Origin: Thalassia testudinum | Taxonomy: Eukaryota > Streptophyta > Magnoliopsida > Alismatales > Hydrocharitaceae | Assembly: GCA_037157565.1 (NCBI GenBank) | Contig: JAZHRO010000003.1 | Coordinates: 73,348,501-73,412,500, forward strand | Reading direction: 5' to 3' | Length of the DNA: 64,000 bases | In this document: positions 33,275 through 43,824 of the stretch, piece by piece | Numbering within the stretch: position 1 is the first letter of the stretch | Layout of the letters: the number at the start of each line of letters is the position of its first letter | Notes under the pieces: generated by a model | Told to the model about the DNA's origin: nothing | The model's database searches: none | The model's input: the letters and a program-made list of their open reading frames with translations, nothing else | Translations under genes and position numbers: made by a program

Positions 33275-33326
33275 TGGCACAACAGTTAGCGCACACGCCT
33301 GCATCGCTGCGATGCGGGTTCGAGCC
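33275..33326 (+). promoter_or_regulatory. tRNA-like A and B boxes in B 5' LTR
   Basis: TGGCACAACAG (33275-33285) and GGTTCGAGCC (33317-33326), starts 42 bases apart, the same spacing as in A. The 3' LTR keeps the A box (TGGCGCACCGG, 42845) but the B box has two changes (42887). Confidence 0.5.
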
Positions 33327-33672
33327 ACGTAGAGCGGATTTTGAAGGCGAGTGGGGGGCACGGAAAAATTGGGCAGCCCGATCAGTAGCGGGCGGCCATG
33401 ATCTCGCCACGCGGCGTGATGACAGCCCACGAGCGCCCACGCGTGCGCGCACGTGTGCCCAAGGTGCGATCTCAGCGCGGGCGAAGAAGGCTCTCAGCCG
33501 TTCGATTTTTGATCAGACGGCTCTTGTTTAGCGGCTACGGATTGCGCGAAGAGGAAGACCGGGGCAAGCAATTGACCAGCGGCAGGAGGGCTTCACCGAC
33601 GTTTGTGGAAGCTGTTTTAGCTATGCTCCGGATGTCGCTAAAGCCCATTCTTCTTTTAGGAAGCCCTTAACT

Positions 33673-33681
33673 CTATTTAAA
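33673..33681 (+). promoter_or_regulatory. TATA-like box of B 5' LTR
   Basis: CTATTTAAA before a C/T-rich leader; conserved in position in A and in the B 3' LTR. Confidence 0.55.
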
Positions 33682-34227
33682 CCCCCTTCTACCACCATTC
33701 AAAGCATACTCTCCCACTTGCAACTACTGCACCCCTCTCTTAGCCAGCTTTAGGCACTCTTGTAATCGCTGGAGATGACGAGCCGCAGACGGAGCCTCCA
33801 CCACCGCCGTGGCTGCCTCGTCGCTCTCCACTCTCTCTCCATCTCTCTCTCTCTCTTTTAAGCTTTCATTTACTTTTGTTAAAGCATGTATTTGATGTCG
33901 TAAGCTATGAACTATGAATGCCTGTTTAATGAAATTATTTTCCGTTCAATCGCCATTTTAATTTCTGTTCAAAGTGCATGATCAAAACCAAGAGCTTTCT
34001 AACCCTAAACTCTCTCTCTATCTCTCGCTCTCGCTTTTCAAAATCGTCTCTTTCGCAAGCAAAACTCTGCCTTTTTCATGACAACAAGTGGTGAACAAAA
34101 TCCGATTTCCACACCTCCCTGAGACCGACACTCGGACTCACTTCCGTTTACTTCTTGTAAAACCGACGTATCAAGTGCAACTATAATGACACCTCTTAAC
34201 ACACACGCACAAGAGGACGTCAGTTTT

Positions 34228-34245
34228 TGGCGCCATTGCCGGGGA
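34228..34245 (+). other. Primer-binding site of B (tRNA-Asp)
   Basis: TGGCGCCATTGCCGGGGA, one transition from a perfect complement to tRNA-Asp; 5 bases (GTTTT) after the LTR. Confidence 0.9.
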
Positions 34246-35424
34246 GGCAACGGATTTGTTTTCTCACCTCCATTCCACATTCATTCTCCATCGTCTAATG
34301 CCCTATTTTCCTTTTTACTTGATGGTTGCAGGAATTCGACGCATGGACGGTGAAGCGACGCATCCAACGGTAGCAAGGGAGTAGGCACCTCGAGGACTGA
34401 TAGTGAGTAACCCGTCTCTCATTGTTTGCTTGCGTGAAAAAGCAAAAAAAATTGTAAAAACTGAAAAAAATTGACGTGGGGTATGATTGCTTGACCCACA
34501 TCCATAACAGATCACCCCACAAAAAAATGTACACTCTAACATTCTAAACAAATTTTTGGAGTGTTCTTTTCTTTTTCTTCAGTGGTGTTTGTGAAGCCAT
34601 CGTGAATTGACCTGGGCCGCACCACTCAACCCTAAAACTGACTCATCTAATAGATGCTGCATGATCATCAGGATGAGTACACTAGGGTTTTAGAGCCTCT
34701 ACAAAAGAAAAGGAAATCTATTTTCACCAAGTTATGTGCAGAACTTGACATGCCCACTGAAACTTGTTTGAAAACATTAAGACACGTCGACCCTAAAAAG
34801 TACTAAAGTAAGGATAAAACACTAAAAGACACCACATCTTAACAAATCCTTGCTTCAAAACCATGTTTTGCTAGAAGCACACACTTTGAAAGTGGAAAAT
34901 TAAGAGGCACCACCCCAATCAACGCCTCATCACATCACCCTAAGCACAAGCACTATCCTAACCCTCTAAAACTGAGTAGACGTGCCCTAGGCAGGACTAA
35001 GTTAAGTGTCTAAAGGTGAGGTTTTGTTTGCTAGGCACTTGGCTTTCATTCCCTTGGTAGAATCTGGTGACTAGGCTGCAGGGCAGTGTCAAACGACTGC
35101 GGTTGTGGGGTCTATGGAACCGGAGGCGCAAGCCAAAGGAAGAACCTTCCCTGCAATCCCCTCATAATCAACCTGGCCAAATTAGCCTTGGGAAGGGGAG
35201 TCCAGTGCTTACGGACTTAATCACCCTTTGTGAGATTTCTAGGTCTCCTAAGGAATACACCACAAGGATTAGGCTTGCGTGCTTGATTGGAAACACATTT
35301 CTCTCATCTGTCGCCCTCGGCATCCCCTCCTTTTCTTCTCTAGTGTATGCACGGGAGGTGCTCACTGCATCCCGAATTGTGTGTTTTCGGGTAGGAATCT
35401 AGGCGACGTAATTCTGTTGAAAAC
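34246..35424 (+). other. Element B leader
   Basis: Non-coding. TTGCAGG at 34326-34332 lies after a pyrimidine-rich run, 82 bases past the primer-binding site. The conserved module at 35086-35150 ends in the hairpin GGAAGAACCTTCC, 275 bases before the gag ATG. A frame across 35067-35402 covers this module but is not coding in the other elements. Confidence 0.75.
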
Positions 35425-37337
35425 ATGGCTGAACCTAGGGTAGATGGGGCTGAAGATTAACCTCCACCAGACGCTATGGCCATCATCCAAGCTCAAATCA
35501 ATGCTAACCATTGGCTTCAGCAACAACAAATCCACACCATCATGGAAGCCATACAACGGTTATAGAACCTGCAAGAACAACCACCACCTTTCCACGACAT
35601 ACCAGGACAACCACCACTTGATTTATCGCCATTTCAGGACCAGCCAAGACCTCTCCGTGATTTCTATAATGCCTCTGCTATTAGAGTCGAGCCACACCTT
35701 AGGATCCCCGAGCGGGGAGATGATTTTGAGTTGAAACCAAACGTCTTAAGTTTGATCCAGAGCCACTTTCATGGAAGCTCAAATGAGGACCCCTTTCAAC
35801 TCCTAGAGGATCTCGACCGCATAGCACGAACGGTGAAACCTAGGAACATTAGCCTTGACATTGTTCTAATCAAGATGTTCCCTTTCTCATTAAGAGACAA
35901 GGCTTCTCATTGGCTTAGAACCCTAGGTAGGCCCATCACCACCTAGGAAGAACTGAGGCATGCATTTTTAAAGAAATTCTTCCCCATAGGAAAGACCAAT
36001 GCCCTCAGAAGAGCTATCACTACCTTCACACTCCAAGGTGGGGAACAATTTCATGAGGCTTGGGAAGGATTTAATGAACTTTTGACGAAATGCCCACACC
36101 ACGAAGTCCCAAGGTGGCAATTGGCCGAGATCTTTTACCACGGTCTGGACAGCAACCTACGGAACTTCGTTGATGCCTCATGCGGGGGAGACTTCCTAAA
36201 CAAAGATGAGGAGAGCGCGTTTGAGCTCTTTGAGTCTATGAGCAAGAATTCACTCAACAATGCCTCCATGAACCAGTTTAACAGGTCCAGTCAACCCCGT
36301 GGAGAGATTTATGAGGTGCAAGCAAATTCTGGAATGGTTGACATGGACATCATTGCCAAAAAGTTGGATCGAGTGGAATTGGTAGACAAAAAGATTGATG
36401 AGCTGCTGAATCAGACCAGGAACCCCTTGCAGACTTTCTCCCAAGCAAAGGGAGCACATAATGTTGACCTGGCCCAGCCCTTCACCGAACTGAACCTGGA
36501 ACAACCCCTGACCACGTTCCACGGAGGGACCTTTGCTCCCTCGACCCTTGATTACTCCCTTCCCTCTTCATCAACATCAGCTATCTTAGAAGATGTGCAA
36601 GCTATCCAAGGTTATGCTAAACCTGACCCTTTCTCCAACACTTACAACACCAGCTGGCATAATCACCCCAACTTTGGTCGGACAAACCAGAAACCACCGC
36701 AATTCCAAAACCAGCCCTGGCCAAACCAGCAGGCACACTTGCCCCCTATCAGCACGGACCACCAGTTCGACCCCAATATAACCAGAATAAGGCAGCCCCT
36801 CCCCCACAAAACCAAATGGACACCCTAATAACGATGATGGCTGAGATGAACCAGAAACATCAGGAAGAAATGGCCTTGGTAAAGGAACAGTTAAGCCAAC
36901 TCTTGGACTGTAAACAGCAAGGATCTCTACCTTCCCAACCACAATCGAACTCGCGAAACATAATTAACAGAGGCCCCAATTCGCAAGGGTTCCAAGGCAA
37001 CCCCGAGCAGGCTCACATGGTCCAGCCAGCCCCACAAACACCTCCTGGGTTTGGCGCTTCTTCATCCTCGTCTTCTCAAGGATCACCCCATGGCCCCAAT
37101 GCCTCTGCAAATGCTGTGACCTTGGGAACTGGCACCAAAACCCAGGATCCCAAATGGCCGACTCTCCCCGAGACTTTACCTGTTGAAATACCCGACTCAG
37201 AAGAGGCACCAACCAAGGACCCAGACATGGAACCGACCCACATTCAGACACCCTACCTTGAGGCCTTGGAAACAATTAAGAAAAAGAAGAATGCTGTGGA
37301 AACTGAGGAGCTGTTGGAGATTTTTAAGCAAGTATAG
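35425..37337 (+). pseudogene. Element B gag
   Basis: ATG at 35425 (M-A-E-P-R-V-D) matches the C gag start. An N-terminal Gln/Pro-rich part is followed by the retrotransposon gag core: F-E-L-K-P-N-V-L-S-L-I-Q-S-H-F-H-G (about 35725-35775), R-D-K-A-S-H-W-L, F-L-K-K-F-F-P-I, and W-Q-L-A-E-I-F-Y-H-G-L. A Pro/Asn-rich tail with Q-linked repeats follows. Stops interrupt it at about 35457, 35560 and 35944 (TAG for Trp in 'P-I-T-T-W'), and the frame shifts near 36600-36830. No zinc knuckle is seen, as is common in this lineage. Confidence 0.88.
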
Positions 37338-38366
37338 ATTAATATTCCACTCCTATAAGCCATCAAACACATCCCCGCTTACGTCGAGTTCTTAAAGGAT
37401 GCCTGTACACCCAAGCGTAGGTCGAGACCTCAAGCACCTAGGAAGGTTGTACTCTCTAAGCAAGCGAGTTCCGTGATATCAAGCAACCTTCCACTCAAAC
37501 GAACTGACCCAGGAGCGCCCCTGATTTCCTGCAATATCAGGGACATGACATTTGATAGAGCGCTCCTGGACCTAGGTGCTTCTATCAACCTAATTCCAAC
37601 AACCCTGTACCAGCAATTTGGTTTTGGGGAGCTGCCACCAACCCCTGTCACCATCCAGCTGGCAGATAGATCAGTGAAAACCCCGAAGGGGGTTGTTGAG
37701 GACGTAATTGTACAGGTCAAGGACTTCTATTTCCCTATCGACTTTTTGGTGCTCAACATGGAAGTCCCTGAAAAATTACAGAATGCACCCATAATTTTAG
37801 GCAGACCTTTGTTAGCTACGGCTAAAGCAAACATTGATTGTGACACGGGATGTATGGAAATTTCCTTTGGGGACAGGAAAATGCAATTGGATATCTTCCA
37901 GGCGACAAAGTCTTTCGATTGTGATTACATCAAGGAACATGATCCCATGGAAACTTTAATCAAGGAATGCCTTACCCTCAGTTCTGTCTCAGACCACCAA
38001 ACCCATAGTGACGGTTCCGACTCGTCACCAGGCTTACCCATGGACCTCTGTAAAGATGAGAACCATCATATGACACCATTTGAAGAGATCGATATTGATC
38101 AACTCCCACCATTTCCATTCCCATCGACTGTGGTCCCACCCGCACCTGAACTTAAACCATTGCCCGAGAATCTCAAGTACGTCTTCTTGGGACCTGACCC
38201 GACCTTCCTAGTGATTATTAATTCCCATCTAACCAAGGATCAGGAACTAAGGTTGACTGCAACTCTTTCAGAACAACGGGTCGCCATTGGTTGTACCATC
38301 TCGGATCTAAGAGGAATTAGCCCCACCTATTGCACCCACAAGATTTACCTGGAAGATGGGGCCTGA
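37338..38366 (+). pseudogene. Element B protease and linker
   Basis: The retropepsin-like domain has the active-site motif L-L-D-L-G-A-S-I-N-L-I-P (about 37566-37602), a flap region Q-L-A-D-R-S-V-K-T-P-K-G, and the second-half motif I-I-L-G-R-P-L-L-A-T-A-K-A-N-I-D (about 37793-37840). An acidic Pro-rich linker leads toward reverse transcriptase. TAG at 37335-37337 and nearby stops separate it from gag, and TGA at 38364-38366 interrupts the entry to reverse transcriptase. Confidence 0.88.
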
Positions 38367-39321
38367 CCTTCCAGCCAGATGCAGAGACAGTTAAACCGTA
38401 ACATGTGGGAGGTCATTAAAAAAGAAATTATCAAGTGGCTTGACACCGACATCATCTACCCTATCTCTGATAGCCCCTGGGTGAGCCCCACTCAAGTGGT
38501 TCCAAAGAATGATGGGCTCACCGTTGTCACTAATGATCATGGCGAATCCATCCCCACCCGCACCACCATCGCATAGTGGGTGTGTATTGATTACAGGAAG
38601 CTTAATGAAGCCACTAAGAAGGACCACTTCCCCTTGCCATTCATTGACCAAATCCATGAAAGATTGGCAGGGCAGAAGTATTTTTGCTTCATGGATGGAT
38701 ATTCAGGATATAACCAAGTCGCAATTGCTCCGGAAGATCAGGAAAAGACCACATTCACTTGCTCGTATGGCACGTTTGCATTCCGTCAAATGCCGTTCGG
38801 GTTATGCAATGCGCCTGCGACCTTCCAGCGTTGCATGCTAGCCATTTCTTCTGAAATGGTGGGTGAATACTTGGAGGTCTTTATGGATGATTTCTCTGTA
38901 TTCGAGAATTCATTCGACCATTGCTTGAGCAACTTGGTGAAAATCCTGAAACGATGTATCGAGGTTAAGTTGGTGTTAAGTTGGGAAAAGAGTCATTTTA
39001 TGGTTCAAGAAGGAATTGTCCTCGGACACATCGTTTCGCATAGGGGCATCGAGGTAGATCGAGCTAAGGTTGATTTAATTTCCAAACTTCCTCCACCTAG
39101 TTTGGTCCGGCAGATTCGCTCTTTCCTAGGACATATTAGCTTCTACCGAAGGTTCATCAAAGACTTTTCCAAACTTTCCAAGCCCTTGACCGACCTTCTA
39201 GCCAACGATGCCACTTTCCACATGTCTCCTGATTGCATCGAGGCTTATCACAGCCTCCAGGACTTAGTCTCCACGGCACCTATACTTCAACCCCCAGACT
39301 GGTCCCAGGATTTTTGAGATT
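38367..39321 (+). pseudogene. Element B reverse transcriptase
   Basis: This is the RT domain. The start is K-K-E-I-I-K-W-L-D-T-D-I-I-Y-P-I-S-D-S-P-W-V-S-P. A TAG at 38574-38576 precedes V-C-I-D-Y-R-K-L-N. The first catalytic Asp is in F-M-D-G-Y-S-G-Y-N-Q, and the active site E-V-F-M-D-D-F-S-V-F has FMDD at 38880-38891. M-P-F-G-L-C-N-A-P-A-T-F-Q and S-F-L-G-H-I-S-F-Y-R-R-F-I-K-D-F are intact. A frameshift near 39315 separates it from RNase H. Catalytic residues remain, so the decay is by stops. Confidence 0.9.
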
Positions 39322-40029
39322 ATGTGTGACGCATCAGATTTTGCCATAGGCGCTGTCCTAGGACAAAGGCAAGACAAGAAGCCCGTGGTGATCTACTACG
39401 CGAGCAAAATGTTGGACGAGGCCCAACGTAATTATACGGTCATAGAAAAAGAGTTGCTCGCTGTAGTCTTTGGACTGGAAAAATTCCGATCATACTTGCT
39501 GGGATCCCACGTGACTATCTACACCGACGATTCAGCCATCCAGCACCTGTTGGCCAAAAAGGATGCAAAACCCAGGCTCATCAAATGGATCTTGCTTTTG
39601 GAGGGATTTGACCTGGAAATCCAAGACAAGGCCGGATCGAAAAATGTGGTGGCTGACCACCTGTCAAGATTTCATCCCGACCACATTGGACCCTCCCTAC
39701 CTCTATCTGATACCTTCCCTGATGAACACATCCTAGCCGTGCAAGACAAGAAAATGCCATGGTTTGCTGACTATGTCAACTACCTTGTTATAGGACAAAC
39801 CCCGCACAGCTGGTCCAGACAGCAATGGGACAGGTTCTTGGCTGAGGCCAAGCACTATTTCTGGGATGAGCCCATGTTGTTTTGCCTCTGTGCTGATCAG
39901 ATCATCAGGAGGTGCATCCCCGAAGATGAAGTTCAGAGTGTGCTTTCCTTTTGTCATGACCAAGCATGTGGCGGCCATTTCTCTGGCATGAAAACAGTTG
40001 TAAAAGTTTTACAGTCTGGATTTTATTAG
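39322..40029 (+). pseudogene. Element B RNase H and start of integrase
   Basis: The RNase H domain opens with C-D-A-S-D-F-A-I-G-A-V-L-G-Q. Y-T-V-I-E-K-E-L-L-A-V-V-F and the third acidic site T-D-D-S-A-I-Q follow (His usually follows the Asp; here it is Asp). The connection ends V-V-A-D-H-L-S-R. Integrase starts with the HHCC zinc-binding part (H-D-Q-A-C-G-G-H-F-S-G). TAG at 40027-40029 replaces the Trp of F-Y-W-P. Confidence 0.9.
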
Positions 40030-41036
40030 CCGTCCCTATTTTAGGATGCACACATCTTTGCCAAGACTTGCTCACGATGCCAAACACTGGGGACCATGAC
40101 CAAGAAAGATATGATGCCCCTTCAGCCCATTTTGATTGTCGAAATCTTCGACGTTTGGGGTATCGATTTTATGGGCCCCTTTCCACCATCCAACGGCTTC
40201 GAGTACATCCTGGTCTCGGTAGACTATGTTTCCAAATGGATTGAAGCCGTCGCCACTTGACGATGCGATCACAAGACGGTCATGGACTTTGTGAAGAAGA
40301 ACATCTTTTCCCGATTTGGAATACCGAAGGCCATGATCAGTGATGGGGGAAGCCATTTTATCCATTCCCAATTCTGTGCCCTACTTAGAAAATACGGGGT
40401 AAACCACCGCATTGCCACCCCATATCAACCACAAACAAATGGGCAGACTGAGGTCTCAAACAGACAAATCAAGAACATTTTACAGAAGACTGTGAGACCT
40501 GACAGGAAAGACTAGTCCACACGACTTGATGATGCCCTGTGGGCATACAGGACAGCTTTTAAGACCCCGATAGGCATGTCACCTTATCTCTTGGTCTTCG
40601 GCAAAGCTTGCCATCTCCCTGTCGAATTGGAACACCGGGCTTACTGGGCTATCAAGCAATGTAACATGGATCCCAGTTAGCCGGTGCGCAAAGGACGCTT
40701 CAATTATCTGAGATTGAAGAAATTTGTCAGGACACCTTTGGCAATAGTTGGCTATATAAGGAGAAAATGAAAGCCGTCCACGACAGACTCATTCATAGAA
40801 AAACCTTTGAGCCGAACCAACAAGTCTGGCTGTTTGATGCACACCTGAAACTTTTCCCAGGGAAACTCAGGTCCAAATGGACAGGACCATTTCGGGTGGT
40901 CAAGCCCTATTCTAATGGGGCGGTTGAAATACCTGATCTTAGCACTGGGCACACTTTTACAGTTAATGGTCAAAGATTGAAGCATTTCCCGGCCCAGGTA
41001 CCCCCGAAGGAAAGTGTCACCCTCGTTGAGGGTTGA
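40030..41036 (+). pseudogene. Element B integrase core and C-terminus
   Basis: The cysteine pair C-S-R-C-Q is followed by the core with all catalytic residues: [18 protein letters not shown], and N-G-Q-T-E-V-S-N. Stops occur at about 40045, 40258-40260 and 40513-40515, and a frameshift near 40690. The C-terminal domain (S-K-W-T-G-P-F-R-V-V, F-T-V-N-G-Q-R-L-K) runs to TGA at 41034-41036. There is no chromodomain. Confidence 0.9.
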
Positions 41037-42393
41037 CACCAAGCATCGCCCAGCTGGAGGCATTAAACTCAACGCTTCTTGGGAGGCAACCCAGCGGATT
41101 CAGACTGATCTGGTAGTTTACGTCACTCAGGTACTATCTTTTTCAACCCTTCTGCATCCATGAATCTACCAGTGTGGACATTGTCCAACTTAAGCATGGG
41201 GGGGTGATAAATTGCATAATCCTGAGTTCAATTAATCAGTCTGAATAAATAATTAAGAAAAAAAAAATTGAATTTAGGTAGAAAACTTAGGCATTAGAAA
41301 CTTGTCAATAGTGGGAAATAATAAAAAAAGAACTTAACCACTTAGACTTTTCAGGCCTTCAGGCTTAATCAGCCCTGGTGTCCATTAAAATATGGATTTA
41401 GCAGCGAATCCATGCAACTTTAAGCTATTCTAATCCACCTACTAAATAAGGTAATAAGTATACGACTTATCAACTCACCCTCTAACTCAGGAAAACTTTG
41501 AGTCTAAGGAACTGCACACATTTTTGCATAGACTCACTTCTCGGAGATTTTGACAGAAATTGGGTAGTTAATGAACTCTTTAGGGTGGTATGGCTGGCAA
41601 GTTGTCGTGGGTAACAGCCCATTGGCAGGTTGTCCAGAACCCAGCCACAGGCGATTTCTTTTTCGCTGCCTCTAGTTACATTTGAGATCACGGAAGCCAC
41701 CTACGAAAAAAAAAGAAAAAAAAAAAGAAAAAAAAAGAAGAAGAAAATAAACCACACTTCACAACACAAGTATGGCTGGCAAGTGATCGTGGGTAACAGC
41801 CCATTGTCGGTTGTCCAGAGCCCAGCTTAATAATTGCACAAAAAAAAGACCAAAACACCTAAGGAAGAAGCGGGGAAGTAGTACAAGCCAGGGAGATATA
41901 CACTGGAAAATCCTTATGTTAACCCCAAGTAAAACGAACGTAGGGAGAAAGCTACTAATCGAACAAATACACCTTCAGGCAAAAATTTATTTTCTTTTCC
42001 GGTCACCTAGAGGTGTAGAAACTCGAAGTCTATCTCAATTACCGTTAAGTGAGTCTATCATAATATTCACACCATGATGCTTAGCACTTAGGGTTTTGAC
42101 TGAGTTTTGGGTGGGTTGGGTAGCTGTAAAAAGTTACCAACCCACACTGAATTCTGAAAAAATTCTAAGAAAATATACATACGTATACATATGTATAGTT
42201 ATATATACATTAAAGCAAGGATTCGGGCGATTAGTATTTTGGTAGACACTCGGGTGCTGCTTAGTCTTTGTAGGTTAAGATCTTCGTATACTTCCTCTTA
42301 TTGACAAGTAACGAAGTGCCTAAGCAATTACTTCTTGAATTCTCCAAGGAAATAAAGGCTAGAATAAACCTTGCTAGGGACTAGCAAGGAGTA
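41037..42393 (+). other. Element B 3' untranslated region
   Basis: No coding domain. GGCATTAAACTCAACGC and the GGGAGGCAACCC hairpin lie at 41058-41096. The internal polypurine-like site GACATTGTCC...AAGCATGGGGGGG lies at about 41178-41206. Two 60-base units (41587-41646 and 41770-41826) flank an A/G-only tract. A TA-rich stretch near 42165-42210 follows. Confidence 0.8.
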
Positions 42394-42405
42394 AGCATGG
42401 GGGTA
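42394..42405 (+). other. Polypurine tract of B
   Basis: AAGCATGGGGGTA region, directly before TGATAACACC. Confidence 0.8.
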
Positions 42406-43819
42406 TGATAACACCACACAAGGGGGTAATAATTAGGTTGAATATGGCCCATCTTTAGAATAAAAAGCACATCATAAGTAGAATAGGAGCATTACATGCA
42501 TCAAGTACCAAGATTGCTTATAAACTGTATTAATGGCCATTTGTGTAAAGTAGTTGTCAAAGCAGGCCTCAGATGACCAATCGGACCACACGGATGGATT
42601 CAGAACAACGAACGGAGTCCAACAGACACAAGATCGGCCAAATCCGACATCCGGTGCTCCCACAATGGGCCCAAGAAATTCTGACCGTTGATCTGAAGAT
42701 CAACGGCCCAGAGAGTGCCATGTCGGCCCGCCCCCACTGCACGCACACCCTCAACCGGCCAAGGACAAATCTCAGCTGTTGATCTTCGATCGAATGGCCG
42801 AGATCTGCGTGCTCGCCTGTGGTCGCCGCGACAAAGGGCTGGCGTGGCGCACCGGCTAGCACGCACGGCCGCATCGCCGTGACGCGTATTCGAGCTGCGC
42901 GGAGCGGATTTCGAAGGCGAGCGGGGGGCGCGAAAAAAATGGGCCGCCCGATCAGTAGTGGGCAGCGATGATCTCGCCACGCGGCGCGACGACAACCCAT
43001 GGGCACCCACGCGCGTGCGCACGCTGGGAGGAAACGCGCACGCGCACGCGCACCCAAGGCGCGATCTCAACGCAGGCGAAGAAGGCTCTCAGCCGTCTGA
43101 TCTTCGATCGGACGACACTTGTTCATCGGCCACAGATCGCGCGAAGAGGAAGACTGGGGCGGGCAGCTGACCGACGGTAGAAGGGCTTCACCGACATTTG
43201 TGGAAGTGGTTTTAGCGACGCTCCGAATGTTGCTAAAGCCCATTCTTCTTTTAGGAAGCCCTTAACTCTATTTAAACCCCCTTCTACTACCACTCAAAGC
43301 ATACTCTCCAACTTGCAACTACTCCACTCCTCTCTTAGCTAGCTTTAGGCACTCTTGTAATCGCCGGAGACGACGAGCCGTCGACGGAGCCTCATCCACC
43401 GCTGTGGCTGCCTCATCGCTCTCCACTCTCTCTCCATCTCTCTCTCCCTCCTTTAAGCTTTCATTTACTTTTGTTAAAGCATGTATTTAATGTTGTAATC
43501 TATGAACTATGAATGCATGTTTAAAGAAATTATTTTTCGTTCAATCGCCATTTTAATTTCTGTTCAAAGTGCATGATCAAAACCAAGAGCTTTCTAACCC
43601 TAAACTCTCTATCTCTATCTCTCGCTCTCGCTTTTCAAAATCATCTCTTTCGCAAGCAAAACTCCGCCTTTTTCATGACAACAAGTGGTAAACAAAATCC
43701 GATTTCCACGGCTCCCTGAGACCGACACTCGGACTCACTTCCGTTTACTTCTTTTAAAACTGACATATCAAGTGCAACTATAACGACACCTCTTAACACA
43801 CACGCACAAGAGCACGTCA
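42406..43819 (+). repeat. 3' LTR of element B
   Basis: 1414 bp, TGATAACACC to AGCACGTCA. The perfect palindrome CCGTTGATCT-GA-AGATCAACGG is kept at 42685-42706. TATA-like box at 43268-43276. Confidence 0.93.
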
Positions 43820-43824
43820 CCTAT
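43820..43824. repeat. B target-site duplication, right
   Basis: CCTAT, followed by CAAGGTCTTAAAAGTGG, which continues C integrase. Confidence 0.92.

Larger units (their letters stand above)
32836..34222 (+). repeat. 5' LTR of element B
   Basis: 1387 bp, TGATAACACC to GAGGACGTCA. A perfect palindrome lies at 33115-33136 (CCGTTGATCT-GA-AGATCAACGG); related ones at 33204-33229 and 33496-33522. A/B boxes at 33275-33326. TATA-like CTATTTAAA at 33673-33681. A pyrimidine-rich transcribed part follows. Confidence 0.93.
32836..43819 (+). mobile_element. Element B: complete but decayed Athila-like element
   Basis: B is the only complete autonomous-type element in the window: 10,984 bp with both LTRs, tRNA-Asp primer-binding site, leader, gag, protease, reverse transcriptase, RNase H, integrase, 3' untranslated region and polypurine tract. 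TSD CCTAT is perfect. It sits inside C integrase in opposite orientation. LTRs differ by about 9-10% by eye, which makes B one of the older insertions into C. Stops and frameshifts in every gene show it is dead. Confidence 0.95.
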
